From Actinomycetospora lemnae (lineage in GTDB: Bacteria > Actinomycetota > Actinomycetes > Mycobacteriales > Pseudonocardiaceae), in the NCBI RefSeq assembly GCF_028737315.1, contig NZ_JAQZAO010000008.1, positions 186,001 through 250,000 on the forward strand: 64,000 nt of DNA, given 5' to 3'. Below are positions 43,860-51,476 of the stretch, piece by piece. Position numbers and translations under genes: made by a program. Below the pieces are notes generated by a model. The model worked only from the letters and a program-made list of their open reading frames with translations. It was not told the DNA's origin and made no database searches. Positions within the stretch are counted from its first letter, which is position 1. Every line of letters begins with the position of its first letter.

Positions 43860-45715
43860 GACGCCGCCTGCCGCTGGACCTTCTCGGGGGCCGGGCCCGC
43901 GGCCGTGCCCGCGTGGACGTCGACCAGCCCGGCGGCCACCGCGTTGCGCGGGCCCTCGGTGCCGTGCACGTTCCCGATGCCGCAGACCACCCCGTAGGGC
44001 GCGAGCGCGTCGGCGACCATGCCCGGGATCTCGAAGTCCAGCGCCGACCCGCCGAGCAGCACCACCGACCCGAGCAGGCGCAGCGAGCCCTGCGGGGCCA
44101 CCTGCGCGAGCGCCCGCAGCGCGTTGACGACGAACACCCGCCGCTTGGCCTCGCGCCGGACCCGTCGCACGGACTCCAGCGAGCCCTTCACGGGCACCGC
44201 CGCGAGTCCCTCCGGGGTGACGGTGACGACCTTCGCGAACACGTGCGGGGGCAGCGGCTCGGTGAAGAACTGCACCGTGCCGTCCTCGTGGCGGATGTGG
44301 AAGAAGCTCTCGACCTTGGCGAGCGGGTGACGCTTGACCGACTCCGCGGCCTCGCGGTCCTCCAGCCCCAGCTCGGAGTCGATGAGCTTGGTGACGAGCT
44401 CGCCCGCGCCCGCGACGTGCACCGCCGACACCGCGCCGTCGCGGTCGAGCAGCGCCGCGTCGGTGGACCCACCGCCCATGTCGATGATCGCGATCGGCAC
44501 CGACGTGCCCGGCGTGGTCAGCGCGCCGCGCACCGCGACCTCGCCCTCGACCCCGCCGATGATCGTCTCGCACCCGAGCTCGGTGGCCAGCGCGTCGGCC
44601 ACCGCCTGCATCCGGCTGCGGCTGGTGCGGACCATCGCCGCGAGCGCGACGGCGTTCTCCTGGTGGACCTCGCCGGCGAGCCCCCCGCGGACGGTGGCGG
44701 GGACCATGGTGTCGACGGCGAGGACGTCGCGGATGCGGATCTCCGACGCCGGCTGGCCCGTCACGTCGGTCATCGTGTCGCGGACGTTCGCGAGCATGCC
44801 GCCGACGTGCGTGCCGGCCTCGCCGTGCACGTCCGACAGCGGCGCGACCCGCCCGATCGCCTCCATGATCGCGTCGGCGCCGCCGTCCACCCCGACGTCG
44901 AGCGTGCGCCCGGAGCCGGACAGGTGGAGCGTCCCGACCGGGATGCGCCGGTCGGTGACGTCGCCCGCGGGCGTGCGGACCACGACGGCCGAACGGTTGC
45001 CCGACAGCGCCCGGGCGACCGGCGAGACCTTCCGGGTCTGCTCGGCGTCCAGGTCGAACGTCGACGCGAGCCCGTAGGAGTCCGAGAGCGTGCGGATGGT
45101 CCGCCCGGGCGCCGCGACCTCCACGGCCGCGAGCATGTCGAGGGGCACCTTCTCCACCGCGGAGACCTCGTCGACCACCGGGATGCGCCGCTGCAGCCGG
45201 TTGACCACGAGGACCGCGTCGTCGCCGTGCATCACCCCGGCGACGACGTCCACGCCCCGTTCGAACGCGCGGTTGAGCAGGTGCGCGACGTCGTCGAAGT
45301 CGGCGCCCTTGCCGACCACGACGACGACCGTCGTCCCGGGCTCCACCTCGTCGAGCCCGTCCAGGGCCACGGTGGTCCCGACCCCGAGGCCCTCACCGCC
45401 CGGCGTGTCCGGGTTGTGCCCGATCATCGTGGACTCGGTGATGATCGTCTCGGTGATCGTCTCCATCGCGAGTCCGCTGATCACCGGGGTGGCCTCGTTG
45501 AGCAGCACGGTCGCGAGGGCGTCGGCGGGCCGCCCGGAGACCTCGAGGGCCCGCCGGACGGCCGTGACCGCCCCCGTCGTGTTCTCCGGGGTGCCCTTCA
45601 CCCCCGTCGTCGCGGTGAGCGACGACGCGAGCCGGCCGACCTCGCCCTGGGTGACCTCGGCGATGCACGCCTCGGTCGTGGAGTTGCCGATGTCGACGCC
45701 GATGACCAGCGACAC
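43856..45715 (-). CDS. ddrA: diol/glycerol dehydratase reactivase, large subunit
   Basis: 619 aa from ATG 45715. Actin/Hsp70-like ATPase: VIGVDIGNSTTEACIAEV is the phosphate-1 motif. SGLAMETITETIITESTMIGHNP is a DdrA hallmark, and IIDMGGGSTDAALLDRDG is phosphate 2. SVVLLGGSALDFEIPGM closes the nucleotide site. Length matches DdrA/PduG (about 610). It works with DdrB on the dehydratase encoded upstream. The 103 bp before it hold a strong hairpin. Confidence 0.95.
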   Translation of the reverse strand: MSLVIGVDIGNSTTEACIAEVTQGEVGRLASSLTATTGVKGTPENTTGAVTAVRRALEVSGRPADALATVLLNEATPVISGLAMETITETIITESTMIGHNPDTPGGEGLGVGTTVALDGLDEVEPGTTVVVVVGKGADFDDVAHLLNRAFERGVDVVAGVMHGDDAVLVVNRLQRRIPVVDEVSAVEKVPLDMLAAVEVAAPGRTIRTLSDSYGLASTFDLDAEQTRKVSPVARALSGNRSAVVVRTPAGDVTDRRIPVGTLHLSGSGRTLDVGVDGGADAIMEAIGRVAPLSDVHGEAGTHVGGMLANVRDTMTDVTGQPASEIRIRDVLAVDTMVPATVRGGLAGEVHQENAVALAAMVRTSRSRMQAVADALATELGCETIIGGVEGEVAVRGALTTPGTSVPIAIIDMGGGSTDAALLDRDGAVSAVHVAGAGELVTKLIDSELGLEDREAAESVKRHPLAKVESFFHIRHEDGTVQFFTEPLPPHVFAKVVTVTPEGLAAVPVKGSLESVRRVRREAKRRVFVVNALRALAQVAPQGSLRLLGSVVLLGGSALDFEIPGMVADALAPYGVVCGIGNVHGTEGPRNAVAAGLVDVHAGTAAGPAPEKVQRQAAS

Positions 45716-45761
45716 GCCTGTCCTTCCTCGCTCCGACGGTGCCCGCGCACGGAGCTAGGGC

Positions 45762-45792
45762 CGCCTCCGCTGCGTGGGACGCAGCGGAGGTG
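45762..45792 (-). terminator. hairpin between dehydratase and reactivase genes
   Basis: CCTCCGCTGCGT-GGG-ACGCAGCGGAGG forms a perfect 12-bp stem (45764-45775 with 45779-45790), extended by a G-U and a C-G pair, with a 3-nt loop. There is no U tract. It lies between the medium-subunit stop (45819) and ddrA start (45715), all on the minus strand. It could partly terminate or stabilise the upstream message and so lower reactivase synthesis relative to enzyme. Confidence 0.75.
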
Positions 45793-45818
45793 ACCCTCAC
45801 TCCACCAGCGGGACCCGC

Positions 45819-46412
45819 TCAGTCCACCTTCGTGATGACCGGCTCGACCTCCACCGCGTTGCGGGAGTGGTCGATGCAGTCGAACTCCTTGAGGTGCAGC
45901 AGGGCCGCCTTGGCCTGCCAGCGCGGGCGGGCCATCTGGTCGTTGCGGGTCGGCACCGGCTTCGGCGACTGGCCCTGCGCGTACTGCGCGGCGTTCGCGC
46001 CGATCATGCGGAACACCTCGGCGTCCAGCAACGGCGCCTGCGGGAAGAGCTCGAGGTTCGACAGACGGGCGAGGTCGCGCTGGTGGAGCACCGTGGTGCC
46101 GCGCGAGAGCACACCCACCGCGATGCCCGAGCCGGAGATCTTCGCCCCGAAGTGGGCGATCGCCGCGAGGTCGGCGGTCTTGTAGACCTTGATGACCCGC
46201 GCCGACCCGCCGCGCTCCTCGATGCCCGCCAGCAGCTGGCGGATCACCTCGGCGTGCGGCACGTCCACGATCGTCTTGGTGAACGGGTCACCGAACGCCG
46301 GCGAGAGCGCGATGACGACCTCGTCCGGCTTCGTGCCGCGCTCGGCGGGCCCGATCTCGCGCAGCGACAGGGTGCGGACCGACTCGGTGCTGACTGCTCC
46401 TGGCGCGGTCAT
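45819..46412 (-). CDS. pduD: diol dehydratase medium subunit
   Basis: 197 aa from ATG 46412, overlapping the large-subunit stop (ATGA). DEVVIALSPAFGDPFTKTIVDVPHAEVIRQLLAGIEERG and VIKVYKTADLAAIAHFGAKISGSGIAVG match the medium subunit, which binds cobalamin's lower face. RDLARLSNLELFPQAPLL is also conserved. Shorter at the N-terminus than enteric PduD, whose extra segment targets it to microcompartments, which fits the lack of shell genes. Confidence 0.93.
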   Translation of the reverse strand: MTAPGAVSTESVRTLSLREIGPAERGTKPDEVVIALSPAFGDPFTKTIVDVPHAEVIRQLLAGIEERGGSARVIKVYKTADLAAIAHFGAKISGSGIAVGVLSRGTTVLHQRDLARLSNLELFPQAPLLDAEVFRMIGANAAQYAQGQSPKPVPTRNDQMARPRWQAKAALLHLKEFDCIDHSRNAVEVEPVITKVD

Positions 46413-48121
46413 ACGACCTCCTCCTCGGGGTTCTCGGCGGAGGTGACGTGCCGGAGCTTCTTGAGCTCCTCCCACCGCTCGCCGGACAGGCGGTAACCGG
46501 TGCCGGGTCCGGCGTAGTCGTTGGCGTCGTTGATGGCCGCCAGCGGGACGAAGTCGCCGGTGAGCACGGCGGCGGTCTGCAGCAGGTCGCCGGAGACGCG
46601 CTGGCGCAGCACGTTCAGGTAGTTCTCGGCGACGTCGCCGAAGCCGGTGCGCTCGAGGATCTTCACGAGGTCCAGACCGGTGATCCCCCGGTCCATGACG
46701 CTGCGGGCGCCCTCGAGGTCGGCGAGGGCGTCGCGGTCGGGGTAGTCGTCGCTGGAGTCGGCGTACGTCGCCGCCTCCACCTCCTCGTCCGTGATCGCGG
46801 GGAGGTCGAGCTCGGCGAACAGGGCCTGCATCGCGCGCGCGGCCTTGTTGCGGACCTGCAGGATCACGTCCTCGCGGACGTGGCGCAGGCCGCCGTCGAC
46901 CTGCATGTCGCGCTGGATGACGTTCCAGTCGTCGTAGTCCTCGGTGTCGAGGTTGGACCCCGCGAACATGTTGTCCTTGTTCGGCACCCCCGAGTACCCG
47001 GAGCACACGAAGTCGGTGCCGGGCAGCATCTGCGGCAGCAGGCGGCTGGTGCGCCGCATCGCCGAGTGCGAGAACGACTGGTCGTTGCCGGACGCGCACT
47101 CGAGGTCCATCCAGCTGGCGACGAGGTTCTCCGCCGCCACCGCGCGGATGCCGCCGGGCACCGCGCCGGGCACCCCGATGCACGAGATCGAGCCGTTCTG
47201 CAGCCCCTGCACCCCGGCGCCCTTCGCCATGAGGATGCAGCGGATCTCCAGGTACAGCATGGAGCGACCCTCGGCGTTGCCCATCTGCACCTCGGAACCC
47301 GTGCCCGAGGTGAAGCGCATCTTGATGCCGCGGGACGCGTACGCCGAGGCGAGGAACGCCTTGGACCACGGGGTGTCGTCGCCGTCGACGAACACCGACT
47401 CGGTGCCGTAGATGGAGATCGTCTCGGCGTAGGCGGTGATGCCGCGCATGCCGAGGTCGAGCTCGGTGGCCTCCTCCAGGGCGCACTGGGTGAGCACGCC
47501 GCCGCGGCCGACCTGGCCACCGACCTGCAGGCCGATCGCCACCAGCGGCGCGTAGCGCACGACGCCGAGCGTGGTCTCCAGCTCGGCGAAACCGCGCACC
47601 GCGGCCTCGGCGGCGTCGGCCGCGACCTGGATCGGGTTGTCCTTGGCGCTGGTCGAGTGGGCCTGGTTGGCGGGCGTGCGCCGCGAGCGGGTCTTCTGGA
47701 TGCCCATCATGATCTCGACGACGTTCATCAGCTTGACGACGTCGAGGATCTTCGCGGGCGTCAGACCGCGGCCGAGGGCGACCACGTCGGCGCGGGAGGT
47801 CCGGGGATCGACCAGCATCCGTGCGATCTCGACCGACGGGGTCGCCATCGCGTCCTCGCAGGTGTCGACGTCGATCGCGTGGTCGGCGATGAACGTGTCC
47901 ATGAAGTCGAACTGGTCGCGGGTACGACCGTCCAGCTCGACGATCCGGCCGTCCTCGACGCGCACGGACGGCTGCGGGTCGTAGTCCGACTCCATCGCGA
48001 CGAGGCCCTTCTCGGGCCACTCCTCGACGAAGCCGTCCAGGTTGACCGGCCGGGCCTCGAGGATCTCGGTGCGCTTCGACGTCTGTACCGATGCCCCTGA
48101 GCGGGGTGCCACCGCTGTCAT
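46409..48121 (-). CDS. pduC: diol dehydratase large subunit (B12-dependent)
   Basis: 570 aa from ATG 48121. TIM-barrel catalytic subunit: LNVVEIMMG-like VKLMNVVEIMMGIQKTRSRR, PANQAHSTSAKDNPIQVAADA, RGGVLTQCALEEATELDLGM, FTSGTGSEVQMG and YSGVPNKDNMFAGSNLD are all strongly conserved in PduC/GldA/DhaB1. Radical chemistry with adenosylcobalamin turns 1,2-diols or glycerol into aldehydes. Residues do not let me separate diol from glycerol preference. Confidence 0.95.
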   Translation of the reverse strand: MTAVAPRSGASVQTSKRTEILEARPVNLDGFVEEWPEKGLVAMESDYDPQPSVRVEDGRIVELDGRTRDQFDFMDTFIADHAIDVDTCEDAMATPSVEIARMLVDPRTSRADVVALGRGLTPAKILDVVKLMNVVEIMMGIQKTRSRRTPANQAHSTSAKDNPIQVAADAAEAAVRGFAELETTLGVVRYAPLVAIGLQVGGQVGRGGVLTQCALEEATELDLGMRGITAYAETISIYGTESVFVDGDDTPWSKAFLASAYASRGIKMRFTSGTGSEVQMGNAEGRSMLYLEIRCILMAKGAGVQGLQNGSISCIGVPGAVPGGIRAVAAENLVASWMDLECASGNDQSFSHSAMRRTSRLLPQMLPGTDFVCSGYSGVPNKDNMFAGSNLDTEDYDDWNVIQRDMQVDGGLRHVREDVILQVRNKAARAMQALFAELDLPAITDEEVEAATYADSSDDYPDRDALADLEGARSVMDRGITGLDLVKILERTGFGDVAENYLNVLRQRVSGDLLQTAAVLTGDFVPLAAINDANDYAGPGTGYRLSGERWEELKKLRHVTSAENPEEEVV

Positions 48122-48122
48122 G

Positions 48123-48548
48123 TCAGTCCTCCTCGGCGAGCAGGTTGCGGGCCGCGTAGACCTCGGCGGCCTCACGGACAAGACCGGCGCAGGTGGGGGC
48201 TGAGAACGTGTTCTCCAGCCGGGACGCGATCTCCTCGAGCTGCGCGGCGCTGGAGGCCCGGGGGCGCAGCGCGTTGTACATCGCCAGCACCTCGTCGTCG
48301 GGGATGGCGGTCATCTCCGCCGCGCGGCGGCAGTTCTCCCCGAGCTGGCGGCGGCCCACCGACTCGGCGATCCGGCCCTGCAGGACGAGCGTGTCGGGGG
48401 TGACGCGCAGGTCCTCGTTGGTGACCTCACCGGAGACGACGGCGTCCATCGTGATGTCCGCGAGCGCCTTGCCGGTCGGCGTGTGCAGCAGCTCCGGGCG
48501 ATTGATCGAGAGCGGGTAGTCCGCGGGGGTCAGTTCGGTGCTGGTCAT
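48123..48548 (-). CDS. pduE: diol dehydratase small subunit
   Basis: 141 aa from ATG 48548, ending 1 bp before the large-subunit start codon. DYPLSINRPELLHTPTGKAL is the family start, then AAEMTAIPDDEVLAMYNALRPRAS and TCAGLVREAAEVYAARNLL. The gene order small-large-medium differs from the enteric pduCDE order. Confidence 0.93.
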   Translation of the reverse strand: MTSTELTPADYPLSINRPELLHTPTGKALADITMDAVVSGEVTNEDLRVTPDTLVLQGRIAESVGRRQLGENCRRAAEMTAIPDDEVLAMYNALRPRASSAAQLEEIASRLENTFSAPTCAGLVREAAEVYAARNLLAEED

Positions 48549-48621
48549 GCCTTCTCCTCGGCACGGTCGGTGCTGCTGGCGGGGACGACCACGTCGGCGG
48601 GCGTCGACCTCGGTGGGGGTG

Positions 48622-49026
48622 TCAGGCCTTGAGCGCGGCGACCGCGGCCTCCGCGACGCGGACGTCCTGCTCGGCGGAACCGGCACTGACGCCGACGGCG
48701 CCCACCAGCTCGCCGTCGCGGTGCACGGGGATGCCGCCGCCGAAGACGACCATCCCGCCGGCGGTCTGCTCGAGCCCGTAGAGCTCGGCGCCCGGCTGGA
48801 CCAGCTCCATCAGGGCGGCCGTCGGGGCCTCCATGAGGATCGCGGTCGCGGCCTTGCGCTGGGAGATGTCGATGCTGGCGCGGATCGCGCCGTCCTGGCG
48901 GGCGAACGCCACCAGGTGGCCGCCGGCGTCGACGATGGCGACGTTCATCGGCTGGCCGATCGCGTCGGCCTCGGCGAGCCCGGCGTCGAGCATCCGACGG
49001 GCCTCGGCGAGGGTCAGTCCGGGCAT
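48622..49026 (-). CDS. HbpS/GlcG-family (PduO C-terminal-like) protein
   Basis: 134 aa from ATG 49026. LTLAEARRMLDAGLAEADAI then MNVAIVDAGGHLVAFARQDG, RKAATAI and FGGGIPVHRDGELVGAVGVSAGSAEQD define the GlcG/HbpS domain. This fold binds haem or cobalamin-related ligands and occurs as the C-terminal half of PduO. As first gene of the dehydratase operon it may store or sense corrinoid or haem (inference). Confidence 0.9.
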   Translation of the reverse strand: MPGLTLAEARRMLDAGLAEADAIGQPMNVAIVDAGGHLVAFARQDGAIRASIDISQRKAATAILMEAPTAALMELVQPGAELYGLEQTAGGMVVFGGGIPVHRDGELVGAVGVSAGSAEQDVRVAEAAVAALKA

Positions 49027-49168
49027 GCGGGAACCTCCGCGCTGGTGGGGCGGCTGGGGACGTGGACGCCCCGCGCCCGACAGGTCGGGGTGTCGCCGGT
49101 CGGGCGGGGCGGTCGGGCCTGGACCCGGCGACGCAGGACGCTAGGGAGCGCGGCGACCCCCGGGCCAC

Positions 49169-49208
49169 GGGGACTGTCCCCACCTGGCCCCGTGGGGGAT
49201 GTCCCCCA
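49169..49208. promoter_or_regulatory. two G/C-box palindromes upstream of the dehydratase operon
   Basis: GGGGACTGTCCCC (49169-49181) and TGGGGGATGTCCCCCA (49193-49208) are near-identical palindromes spaced 25 bp apart centre to centre. They lie in the 204-bp gap between the HbpS-like gene start (49026) and the GntR stop (49231). They look like a tandem operator for the dehydratase operon. I saw no cobalamin-riboswitch B12 box here. Confidence 0.55.
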
Positions 49209-49230
49209 GGCCGTTCGGCCCAGCGCCGGG

Positions 49231-49884
49231 CTACCGGCCCAGCACGGACACGCGGGTCGCGTCGAGGTGGACCCGCAACCGCTCGCGCGCCGCCTCGGCG
49301 TCACCGGCGGTCAGGGCGGCGACGATCGCCTCGTGCTGGGCGAGGATCGCGCGCGGGCGTGACGGGCCGCGCTCGAGCGAGCCGAGGTTCATCCGCAGCT
49401 GGCGGTCGCGCAGCGAGGCGTAGAGCTCGAGCAGGATCGGGTTGCGCCCGCTCTCGACCACGGTGATGTGGAAGCGCCGGTCGGCCTCGGCGAAGGCCTG
49501 CTCGTCCTCGCGGGACAGGGCCTCGCGCTGGACGTCGAGCACCTCGTGCAGGGCGGCGGCCACCACGGCGCGGTCCTCCTCGGGCGCGGCGCAGAGCTTG
49601 GTCAGGGCGTGGCCCTCGACCAGCTCGCGCGCCTCGAGGACGGCCTCCACCTCACTGGGGGAGACCGCGACGACGAGTGCGCCGCGCTTGGGGAACAACC
49701 GGAGCAGCCCCTCGGCCTCCAGCCGGAGGAACGCCTCGCGGACCGGGGTCCGGCTCATCGCCAGGGTGTCCGCGACCTGCCCTTCGGTGATCAGGTCACC
49801 ACCGGGCAACGACCCGTCCAGGATGCGGGCCTTCGTGTCACGGTAGGCGCGTTCCTTCGCCGACAGGCTCCCGTTCCCCGTCAC
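49231..49884 (-). CDS. GntR-family regulator (FCD/FadR type)
   Basis: 217 aa from GTG 49884; the frame continues upstream without homology. Winged HTH: AYRDTKARILDGSLPGGDLI, AMSRTPVREAFLRLEAEGLL. The C-terminal FCD helical domain has ELVEGHALTKLC, ADRRFHITVVESGRNPILLEL and LAQHEAIVAALTAGDAEAARE, including the Asp/His metal-ligand pattern (D-x3-H, H). FCD regulators bind small organic acids. It is divergent from the hybrid regulator, with a palindrome between. Confidence 0.9.
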   Translation of the reverse strand: MTGNGSLSAKERAYRDTKARILDGSLPGGDLITEGQVADTLAMSRTPVREAFLRLEAEGLLRLFPKRGALVVAVSPSEVEAVLEARELVEGHALTKLCAAPEEDRAVVAAALHEVLDVQREALSREDEQAFAEADRRFHITVVESGRNPILLELYASLRDRQLRMNLGSLERGPSRPRAILAQHEAIVAALTAGDAEAARERLRVHLDATRVSVLGR

Positions 49885-49931
49885 CGCACCGCCCTTGCCG
49901 TCGAGTCGGCGTGACCCTACTCTCACCACAT

Positions 49932-49952
49932 CGATGCATCTTGTATGCATCG
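49932..49952. promoter_or_regulatory. GntR-type operator between GntR gene and hybrid regulator
   Basis: CGATGCAT-CTTGT-ATGCATCG is a perfect 8+8 inverted repeat, unusually AT-rich for this genome, with the CTTGTATGCAT core often seen for FCD-type GntR proteins. It lies 48 bp from the GntR start and 27 bp before the hybrid-regulator start, so one site could control both. Confidence 0.7.
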
Positions 49953-49978
49953 GGTGTCCACGTCGAGGAGGGCAGCCC

Positions 49979-51406
49979 GTGGTTGCAGCGGCACCGACGT
50001 CCGTGCTCCCGACGGACACGTCGACAGGGCCCCGGCACGGCGAGCCCGAGCCGCTGCTGCGACGGATCGCCGACCACCTGGGCACGCTGACCGGCGGCGC
50101 CGGCTGGGTCGTCCGCGTCGACGAGGCCGCCCGCTCGTGGGCGGTCGCCGTCGGCGACGGCTCCGTGCCGGGCGAGGCGATCGCGCGGCTGCTGACCACG
50201 GGCGAGCCGGTCGTCGACGGGTCGGTGCTCGCCGTCCCCGTGCGCCGGGGGCCGCGCGTCGTCGGGGCCTGCGTGGCGTCCGCGGGGCACGCCGCCGGCT
50301 TCTCCGACGCCGACGTCCACCTCGCCGAGCTCTTCGCCGACTACGCCGCCCTCGCGCTCGCCGACAGCGGCGTGCTCGCCGGTCGCACCCTCGAACAGGC
50401 CGTGCGCCAGGAGCTCGACTGGGTCGAGGCGCACGCGCCCACGCGCGCCGACCTCGTCACCGTCGGCGCCGGCAGCATCCCCGAGGGCCTCGGCGACGAG
50501 GTGTTCCGCATGACCCAGGAGGCGCTGCTCAACGCCGCCGTCCACGCGGACGCGCAGTGCGTGCGGGTCGGCGTGGTGCACGGCCCCGGCACCCTGACCG
50601 TGCTCGTCGAGGACGACGGCCGCGGCTTCGACACCGCGGCGAGCGCCCCGCTGGCCGTCGCGACGGCCGGCGCACGCCTCGGGCTGCGCGCCATGGCCGC
50701 CCGCGCCCGCCGCCTCGACGGCGAGCTCGAGATCGACAGCGCGCCCGGGCGCGGCACCCGCCTGCGCCTGACCATCCCCTGCACCTCCGCTCCCCCGCCC
50801 GTCCCGGGCCGGACCCGGACCGGCGTCCTCGTCGCCGCGGTCCGCCCGGTGGTGCGGGCGGGCGTCGTGCGCATGCTCCAGCTCGGGGCGCCGGACCTCG
50901 GGATGGTCTCCGAGGTCTCGGGCGCCGACGACCTCGCCGCGACCTGCCGGCTGCTCGGCCCCGACGTGCTGGTCGTCGAGCACGACCTCCTCGGCGACGA
51001 CCTCGTCGGCATGCTCGAGCGCCTCGCCGCCCAGCCCGACCCGCCCGCCGTCGTGCTCCTCGCCGACGACTGCCCCGACGAGCGGCTGCGGGTCGCCGTC
51101 GCCGCGGGCGTCAAGGGCTGCGTCGGCCCGGACGCCGACCGGCTCGTCGCCGTCGTCGCCGCCGCCGGGCGGGGCGAGACGCTCCTGGCCGACGACCAGC
51201 TCGAGCGCCTCGCCGCCCCGACCCGCAGCGCGCACGCGATCACCCCGCGCGAGCGGGAGGTCCGCGGGCTCGTGGCCCGGGGCCTCACCGACCGCCAGAT
51301 CGCCCGTGCCCTCGCCATCTCGGCCAAGACCGTCGAGAAGCACGTGGGCTCGCTGCTGCGCAAGACCGGCACGCGCAACCGGACGATGCTGGCGCAGTTG
51401 GGGTGA
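49979..51406 (+). CDS. one-piece GAF-HATPase-pseudoreceiver-LuxR HTH protein
   Basis: 475 aa from GTG 49979, chosen for GAGGAGG 7-8 nt upstream; earlier ATGs fall inside the operator. Residues about 20-145 are GAF-like. A NarL-kinase ATPase follows (QEALLNAAVHA; VEDDGRGFD; GRGTRLRL, about 165-270), but the HisKA_3 helix with the His is missing. Residues about 280-400 are receiver-like with all key residues altered: the DD pair reads AAV, the phospho-Asp is Glu334 in VLVVEHD, and the Lys is Pro. An intact LuxR HTH ends it (ITPREREVRGLVARGLTDRQ). Confidence 0.85.
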   Translation: MVAAAPTSVLPTDTSTGPRHGEPEPLLRRIADHLGTLTGGAGWVVRVDEAARSWAVAVGDGSVPGEAIARLLTTGEPVVDGSVLAVPVRRGPRVVGACVASAGHAAGFSDADVHLAELFADYAALALADSGVLAGRTLEQAVRQELDWVEAHAPTRADLVTVGAGSIPEGLGDEVFRMTQEALLNAAVHADAQCVRVGVVHGPGTLTVLVEDDGRGFDTAASAPLAVATAGARLGLRAMAARARRLDGELEIDSAPGRGTRLRLTIPCTSAPPPVPGRTRTGVLVAAVRPVVRAGVVRMLQLGAPDLGMVSEVSGADDLAATCRLLGPDVLVVEHDLLGDDLVGMLERLAAQPDPPAVVLLADDCPDERLRVAVAAGVKGCVGPDADRLVAVVAAAGRGETLLADDQLERLAAPTRSAHAITPREREVRGLVARGLTDRQIARALAISAKTVEKHVGSLLRKTGTRNRTMLAQLG

Positions 51407-51416
51407 GCGTGTTTCT

Positions 51417-51466
51417 GCAGCGAACGCGCTGTTCGCTGCTTCTACGCGCGCGAAGTCCCCGTTCGC
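51417..51466 (+). repeat. interspersed repeat element I, copy C (possible bidirectional terminator)
   Basis: Identical over 50 bp to the reverse complement of 14897-14946. It lies between the convergent hybrid-regulator stop (51406) and aldo/keto reductase stop (51477). It has a 9-bp perfect stem with a 5-nt loop (GCAGCGAAC / GTTCGCTGC), followed by CTACGCGCGCGAAGTCCCCG. Confidence 0.9.
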
Positions 51467-51476
51467 GCGGCGCTCG

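Noticed and set aside
49027-49230. Cobalamin riboswitch upstream of the B12-dependent dehydratase operon
   Set aside because: No B12-box-like core or pseudoknot layout could be seen; the palindromes there look like protein sites. A covariance-model search would settle it.
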